Below, piece by piece: positions 50,201 through 59,200 of a stretch of DNA of 64,000 bases (positions are counted from its first letter, which is position 1; the number at the start of each line of letters is the position of its first letter). A model generated the notes under the pieces. That model saw only the letters and a list, made by a program, of their open reading frames with translations. It had not been told where the DNA came from and ran no database searches. Source of the DNA: Tridacna crocea (lineage: Eukaryota; Mollusca; Bivalvia; Cardiida; Cardiidae). A program made the position numbers and the translations under genes. The DNA lies in contig OX031061.1 in NCBI GenBank assembly GCA_943736015.1, forward strand, positions 56,240,192 through 56,304,191, read 5' to 3'.

Positions 50201-53200
50201 TTGAAAATCTGTCACCACCCCTACAATCATCACCAGAGCATTGACTTTGATGAATCATCATTCTACCAATTATTTTTGGATAGATCACCCGAGGACAATT
50301 TCTTGAAGAAGACAGCACATGCTCGATATTACTAAAACATTAAGTCAAATAACAACACCATATGCAGGTGCCAACAAGTGGCTAGAAGCTTGCTATGAGC
50401 AAGTTGTACTGCAGTGAGCTAAAAAAAAAAGAAGGACTTAAAGCTGAAATGTTTCTGGAAGGTAAAAATCAAAGTCAAGGCTCTCTTCTGAGGCTGACAT
50501 ACCTTTGTTAAGCCTTTAAACTCATATCTCCTATCCCTGAAAGCCCTGACGGTGTCGACATAGAAAGAATTTTCCCTCTGACAAATCATCGCTGTCCTTT
50601 CCTCCATCTTCGTGATTTTGGTTTTCTTGTATGCTTTACGGCAGTATTCTACAATGAAAACAGCTAAATCTTAAGCAGTGTTGTGCCTAGGCCGCGGGAT
50701 TGCGGGATTCCCGCAATTTTTTTAAACAATGTCCCTTAAAATTTAAACCATTGCGGGATGTCGGGCGGGCTCACGAAAATCCGACGAATTTTCCTTATCT
50801 GGAGTCCATTTCAGTATTTACATACATTGCGTTAATTACAATGGGCACCTGCACAACGTAGACTGTGACGGCGGAATTTACTGAGATAAAGTCGCTTAGG
50901 GAAATCCGATATTTAAACCAGTCTTACTGTTGTCAATAAAACAGTATGGCGAAACGCCGGATGCGATTGACCGACTTTATGTCGGGAAAGGTTAAGAATA
51001 ATAAAGTTGCAGACGAAATTGAATTACAGAGGACTGTGAAAACCCCGAATCAATCGCGGCTTCTTCGACCTCCGGAACAAGTAAGAAAAAGGACAGAACA
51101 TTTCAGAAAAAATCTGCTCATAAAATTTCCGTCGTTACAAGAGTCGGATGGAAGTATGAAATGTGTCCCCTAGATTTTTCTAATGTCCCCTTGAAATTAA
51201 GGTAGGGGGACACCTGTGTCCCCCAAAAATTTTGGCCTAGGCACAACACTGCTTAAGCCTTATGGTAGACCTTCCTAACAACTGTTGTCTCAGGTTTGGT
51301 CGTACTCACCATTTATCCTATCTCTATTTCTGACTTAACAAGCATTCTGATAGTATTGCACAGCAATACCAAATTCCCTACGGCCGTACATATCGCTTGA
51401 AGGTACATTTTGTGAAACTTTGTGGAGGAGAATGAATGTATTTGACCCCGTTTCATAATCATAAGCAAATTGTCTTTGAATGCAATGCTTTAATGAAAGC
51501 CAGATATATAAGCCACTCATCACAACTTAGCCGATTCCGTACCAACATCTAACCTCGTCCGTGTCAAGGAGACTGCCATTTTGAAATGAAGATCACGTAA
51601 TTCTATTTATAGCACAACAATGACAGTTGTTTAGCAGCGACATAAACAACTCCCGAGTTATTCACATCTATTTATTTTTCGGTGAAAACTTCAATCAGAA
51701 TTGATAAAACACACTCAAAAATGAATGTACAAATTGTTTGTCAGCTGAAATATAACTAAGATTTTGACAGATATTGAAACTCAAGTGTTCTTTTGTAAGA
51801 GGAATCTTATATTTTTCAGAACAGTAAACCAGTGTACTTCCGGGCGATGAATGCACCGATCCGACCCATATTAATCCACTAGTTACAGCCAAGATATGTG
51901 ATGGCTCCCATCACCCAGGGTATGCCGAATGATATAGAATTTTCCTCATTAAAGCTAGTTCATTGAAGAAGTTACTCAGACAAGATGTGTTTGTGAAACA
52001 CAAATTTCTTTATTTCCATATAGTGTAAGTACCCCCCATTCACCAGAGCCTTGTTTCTTGGCAGGTTAAAATTTCGGAAACAATTTTTGAAAAGGGTCAC
52101 CCAAGGAACATCTCTGTGAAACTATTTCAAAATCTGACCAGTTGTTTCAGAGAAGAATTTTCAAGAATTTCTTTGTGTCCGTACAGTGCAAGTAGCCCCC
52201 ATTCACCAGAGCCATGTTTCTTGACGGATCAAAATTTTGCAAACAATTTTTGAAAAGGTTCACCCAAGGAACATCCCTGAGAAATTATTTTAAAATCTGG
52301 TGAGTGGTTTCGGATAAGAAGATTTTTACAAAATTCCATTTGGTTGCCATGGTAACCAGTTTTTGACAGTATCAAATTCTGTGAACAGTTTAAAGAGGAC
52401 CTCCCAAGGAACATTCTAGCCAAGTTTGGTCTAAATTGGCATGGCGGTTTAGGAGGAGTTGATGTTTAAAGAATTGTAGACGACACATGACGGACACCGG
52501 GTGATCCTATAAGCTCCCCTTGAGCACGTTTGGCTCATGTGAGCTCAAATATGCTTGTAAATATTCTTTTTCCCATAAATATATTTTCACTATCTCAAAC
52601 ATGTTACCTGCTAGTCTTTTCTTTTCAATTTCTGCCTGTTCTAGTTTTGTAAGTTCATGAAAGGCCCTAGGGGGTCCACCAGGCATAAATGGAGGAAACT
52701 TTTCATTTTCAAGCTGCTGCTGAATCCGGTGATATTCACTTCTTGATGCAGGCACTGAAATATTCAACAACAAATCAATCATGCTTTTCAGCATAGATCA
52801 CAATCATAAATCACAATTGTTCTTGTGAACATTCAAGGATACATGAATTGGCTGTATGAGCAACAAAATCTGATCTTCCATCTGCACTGTTCAAAATGTA
52901 TTTGCGACACATTCTGAATTCATGTGAGCCACACATTGTGAACCTGAGTTCAATGCATATATCTGCAAGGGCACATGGTGAAACTTTTAACTCATTACCA
53001 AACAGCAATATTTTAGACTGGTCCAAATTGAAAGCCTTTGCAGACGACAAAATAAAAGTGACTGAAAATTTGAAATTTGTTTTCTGAGGGGTAGAAAACA
53101 TTGTGGGAAAAGGAGAAAATGTTGGTTACCAGCATTTTCTTCTTTTCCCACAATGTTTTATAAAGGATTCTTTCTCAGGGGCGTCAAAAGCAGGGATTGT

Positions 53201-56200
53201 GTGGTAATGGGTTAATAAACAATACAAATGTGAATCATGAAATTTTGACAAAAACTGAAGAAGGTATTAGTAGAATTCTACAAGAAACCCCCTTTTTCCA
53301 TGATACAGTGTCAAATTGGAAAACCAAGAAAATACATTGGCCCAATATCCCAGAGATTTCATATCATATTACAAAGTTTCATTCAATTTGGTCCAGGAGT
53401 TGTGGAGAAATTGCTTTGGATGGATGGATGGAAGGACAGGTGGGGAAGCGAAACGGCGATTATTTGCTCCCCCTTTGGGAAGCATAATAACTTGGTAATT
53501 TCTAATGATTTAGATCCACTATAGTCTTGTTTAAGCATTATATTTACCCTTTCATCTATTATACTCTGTAGATATACTTACTGAGTAGAACTATTCTGGA
53601 AGTCAGTGTGATAATCAACATTAATAGGTCTAGATTTTACTCCATTTATACATATTTGACATTTAAAATCGCTGAAATACAATGACAAAAAGTTTATTCA
53701 CAAAGTTCACAATTCTATTAAGATCAAGGCATATCTTGCCAATGTTATCCGACAGGCACAAGTTAGCAAGTATTTTTGTAAATAACGTTTTTGGTTGAAG
53801 TCTCCTAACCGATACGCAAAGTTATGCACAGCTCATTTGTGGAGAGGTAATGTAACATACATATCCAATGTTCTGAAGTTACCAGATCTACATCCAATAG
53901 TGAGAGTTGCACTTTTTACTTCCTAACACACCAAACACAAATTTTTTTATTTTGGACTTCGAGCCATCGCCGAATTGTCTTCAAGGACTCCATAAAAGCA
54001 GAATCTCTCATTTTTTGTGACTGGGGTCTCCACACTGCCGTTACCACCAGAATTGCTAGAGGCATCCTGATAATTTCTGTTTTCCTGACTGGCGTTTTCC
54101 TCTTGGCAATCTTGGTGAAATAATGCAACAAAGTCGCTATTTCCCATGGTACATGTGGCTCAACAAATAAACTTCTATCGGAATTCCCACTTTAAAAATG
54201 GTATTACCCACATGGAGATATTTATTCAAGAAATAAATTATCCGAAAATTGCAATTAAGATGGCTTTGGTTCCAAGAGGGTTGGGTGACCAGTGTCAAAT
54301 CTTTTTTTTGTACTGCTAGCTCATTTAGAAGAGGTATCAATATAACCCTTTTTCCTATAAACATTGTTTTGATAATCCTGATGAAGGAAGCTATGACAAC
54401 ATTATGTGAAGAAGGAGAAAATGCTTAATATAAGCACTTTTTCCTATTCCTTCAAAATATTCTACCATTTCAAAGACATGTGCTATGATTTCAGCTGCAT
54501 TTATTTGTTACCTGCAAATATTTCAACTCCAACAAATCTACAATTTATAGTCTGGAAAGGACTGAAGACAGTGACAAAGGCAATGTGGTGGTAGGCATTG
54601 TATCAAGCCCATCAAAGCAGGCTGTGATCTGAACAATAGTAAATACAGTTCGCAGTCACTTTGATACAGTTGATAAAACTAAAATTTCCCGTAAAAATCC
54701 AGCACTCAGATCTCACCTTTCTATATACAATATAAGGCTAATGAAATACTATGATCCATGTATATTACAATAATTGGAGACATAAAATGCTCATTCATTG
54801 AAAAATTATCTCCTGCACACAATTTTTCCAAGTTTTACAGCTGATCAACAAAGAACACCGTGTTCTAACAACAATGAAATAGATTTTGAAACAAGAGGGC
54901 CATGGCTGCCCTCTATCGCCCCACTGGCTTTTTAACCCTTTACCACACAAAATTGAAGTGTTAATGACACTGAAAGAGATGGCTATCAAAAACATCCTGA
55001 GAAAAAGACATGTCAGCCAGATTTTTTTTCTTCATCCCTTTGTTTCCTAACCTAACGAAGACAGAAATAATTATTCAACTCATTACCAAACGACAAAAAT
55101 TTAGGATTGTCTAAATTGACAGCATTTGCAGACGACAAAATAAAAGTGCCTGAAAAATTGGAATTTGTCTTGTGACCCTTGTTATTGACTCAATATGATC
55201 AATTTTCTACCTTGTACAAGATATCATAAAGACAAACATTCAGAACAACTTTCAAGAGCATTGGACTGAAAATAAGGCCTCTATAGCATACACAGTTGAC
55301 CAAGTGACCTAGTTTTTGACCCGACATGACTCATTTTCTATACTCTTCCAAGATATTATCAAGATAAACATTCTGACCACATTTCAAGAGTATTGGACTG
55401 AAAAAATGGCCTCTAGAGCATACACAAGGTTTTTTTGGTTTTGTTTTGCTTTTTCCGGGATTTGATCTTGTGATCTACATACTGAACCGACCTGACCCAT
55501 TTTCGAACTTGTCTCAGATATCATCAAGACAAACATTCAGAACAGCTTTCAAGAGCATTGAAATGAAAATGTGGCCTCTAGAATGTACACAGCATTTTTC
55601 TAAGATTTGACCTGGTGACCTAGTTATTGACCTGACCTGACCATTTTCAAACTCGTGCGAGATATTATCAAGACAAATATTTCGACCAAGTTTCACGAGT
55701 AATGGACTGAAAATGTGGCCATTTGAGTATACACAAGGTAACACTTGATGAGGAATGACGGAAGGCACACAACATTCGACGCATGACGCAAGCCAGACAC
55801 AGCACGATCACAAAAGCTCACCATGAGCACTTCAAGCTCAGGTGAGCTAAAAATGAATTTAACTGAAATAGCAAATTTAGGATGTGTGCTGGATTTCATG
55901 TTGCATGTGAATGCTAATGAAAGGATACAGTTTCTAAGGTAGATCAAGGCATTTAATTGTTCCTTTGCACATTGCAGCATTCCTTCTTCCTTCTACCACT
56001 TAGTAGAAGAGACTTTTGGAATTATTTCACCTGCCTCGAGTTTTTACATATTTTTTTTGTGTCTATCTATCAAAATTTGTTGATCAGGCAGTGGTATAAT
56101 AATTATTGAAATAGCTTTAAGAAATAAATTTTAAAAGTTTTGTTATCCTTTTCCGAATAAATTTTAAAAGTTTTGTTATCCTTTTCCTAAGTACCATCTC

Positions 56201-59200
56201 CACTAGGCTAATTCATTCAAAATTACATGAAGTAAGCATAATAGAATGCTAATTTTTTTTTTTTTTTGTTAACACACTATAGTTTTATCCAATTTTAGAA
56301 TAAAAATTTTGGTCTAGATTTACCCTTTAAAACCACACTGAGTTATGTTTTACTTGCATGCTGTTGCTTGTCAGTAGAAATGCTCATCAAAGCAGGCTGT
56401 GATCCAAACGTGTAACAAGACTTGGTTCACAGTCACTTTGACAAACATCGCAATCTTATTCTGTACTGCAGCTGTTACCGTCCATTCTCCAATTTACATG
56501 TTCATCATTTATTAACGCCTCTGATCTTCGTAGTCCAGTCTGTCTATGAATGCAGTCTTTTTTCCCTTGATCAAGTCATAGCTGTTTTTGTTGTTGGTTT
56601 TTTTTTTCTCTCTAATATCCACAGCCTGTCTATCCTTCTATACAGTTACAAAAGTGGCAGAACAATGGTGCTGATAATGAGTGTCAATACAATTGTTTCT
56701 CTCTCGCTCTCTCACAATATTCATCTTAGTTACTTGACTCCTCAACTTTCAAACAATTCCACAATTTAATGATCCTGAAATAGAAGGCTTTTGAAAACAC
56801 TGTTGCAGGAGAAGAAAATACTATCAAACAAGAGGGCCATGATGGCACTGGATCGCTCACAACAGTAAAAAGGTGAAATTTCACTCCACATACATAATTC
56901 AATTTCTGACTAGTTGTCAAGTCAATTGAACTAAAAATGTGGCTTCTAGAGTGTCCACAGTTGACCTAGTAACCTATTTTATCACAAAGGGTGACCCAAT
57001 TTATGACCAATTTTTCGAGACCAACATTCTGAACAGTTTTCAAGTACATTGTGCAAAAAATGTGGCCTCTATGGTATCTACTAGGTATTTCTTTAATTTG
57101 AACTACTGACCTAGTATAGGTCTCCAGGTGACCCAAATTCAAACTCATTCGGTATTTCACCAAGACAAGCATTCTGACCAATGTTGAAGTCAGTTGTACA
57201 AGAAATGTGGCCACCAGAGTGTCCATAAAGTATTTCTTTAGTGGCGTAGATATTGACCCAAGGTGACCTAATCTTGAACTCATCTTAGATTTTATCAAGA
57301 GAAGTATTCTGACCAATTTTCAAGTCAATTGAGCATAAAATGTGGCCTCTAGAGTGCCCACAAGCTTTTAGTTTAATAGGACCTAGTGACGTAGTTTATG
57401 GCTCCAGGTGACCCAAATTCAAACTCATCCAATATTTTATCAAGACAAACATTCTGACCATTTTTCAAGTCTATTTAGGAAAAAGATGTGGACCCTAGGG
57501 TGTCCCATAGGTATTTTTTAATTTGACCTAGTGACCTAGATTATGAACCCCATGACCCAATTTTAAACTATGATTTCATCGAGAGAAACATTGTGACAAT
57601 TTTCAAGTCAACTGAGCTTGATATGTGGCTCTAGAGTGCTCGAAATGTATTTCTTGAAATTTTACCAAGTGACCTAGATTATAATCCCAGGTGACCTTAT
57701 TTTGAACTCATCTTCGATTTTATCAAGAGAAACATTCTGACCAATTTTCAAGTCATTTGAGTAAAAAATGTGGCTTTTGGGGTGCCCACAAGGTTTTTCT
57801 TAAATTTGAGGACCTAGCTTATGACCCCAGTTGACCTAAATTCACTCATGTGAGATTTCATAAAGACAAATATTCTGACAATTTTTAAGTCAACTGAGCA
57901 AGAAATGTGGCCTCTAAAGTGTCCACAAGGTATTTAACTTCACCTAGTGACCTAATTTATGACTCCGAGACACCCAATTTAAACTCATTCCATATTTAAA
58001 CAAGACAAACATTCTGACCAAATTTCAGGTCATTTGAGCCATAAATGTGGCCTCTAGAGTGCCTACAAGGTATTTCTTTAATTTGATCTAGTGACCTAGT
58101 TTATGACCCCAGATAACCCAATTTTGAACTCACTGAACATATTGTGGTCAGGTGGGCTAACAAACTTTGAACACGATTACTACATACTAAATATCACAGC
58201 TCTACACTTTCCAGTTTCAGAGAAGAAGAATTTTAAAGTTTCAACAACAATCGCCACAGCTGTTCTTTGCTTATTTATCGCGTTTAGGGTGAATTAATTA
58301 TAAAAATGTGACCCTATAACTTTTCGGGTATATTCAAGACTGGTTAGCTTGTCCAGTGGAGAGTAAACCGCAACAGAAGTAACTCTTGGTGATGTGTCGA
58401 TATCTGTAATTAGCAAATGGTCCATTGACTACTGAACATACAACCAATGTCAACTAGTTCACCATCACTGTCCTTCACTTTATAGAAAACTTTTAAGTTA
58501 AGCTCATCAAAGCAGGCTGTGATCTGATCTTTACCTACAGTTCACAGCATCTTTGACTGGCTCACCTTCAAGTACGCTGCTTGTTGTTTACCTATTTAGG
58601 ACTACTATCCTGTTCTCTTTTTATTCAAACCAGTTCCGTCTTTATGCTGTTCAGAGGAACGAAAAGATAAAGATGAGATGCAGAATCGCCATTCAGGCAT
58701 CCAGGAAAAGTTTTACTATCTCTTCAGATGGAGGTTCTCCGTGAAAAGCCCATCAAAGCAGGCTGTGATCCGACTCTATCCCAACAGTTCACAGCCTCTT
58801 TAACTGACCTCACACTGGTAAACATAGCATAGGTAAACTCATCTTAGCAAGCCAAGGTTACGATCACTACATGGATCTTACCTTGGCTGATCGAGCCCGA
58901 TTTCGAGATTCTTACTATGCGCCCTCTATTGGATGCTGGTTATATTACCCCCCTTTACATCATATTTCTGAAAGCCAATGAAGTATCGTTTTACAAACCG
59001 CTTACGAATACAATTATTCAACATGAAGCGATAAGCAGACATCCACATGGGTTTCCATGTTTACCTTCTATTGGAACGGTCGTGACCTTATTGTATTTTT
59101 ATCAAAGATGAAATGCAATGAGCAATTTCATTCCTTCCAGTTGGAGCTGGCTGCATCGAATGAAAAAGCGTATCGTGGGAATGTATAAATCAAGCTCGAT

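Noticed and set aside
54604-58812. The four hairpins as a transposon family
   Set aside because: Similarity is confined to the ~65-nt stem-loop, strongest in the 3' arm, without shared ends or target duplications; this fits miRNA paralogues better. Not fully excluded without a genome search.
58840-58900. A fifth miRNA hairpin (AGCCAAGGTTACGATC / GATCTTACCTTGGCT)
   Set aside because: It is part of the inverted terminus of the MULE-like element at 58840-59252.
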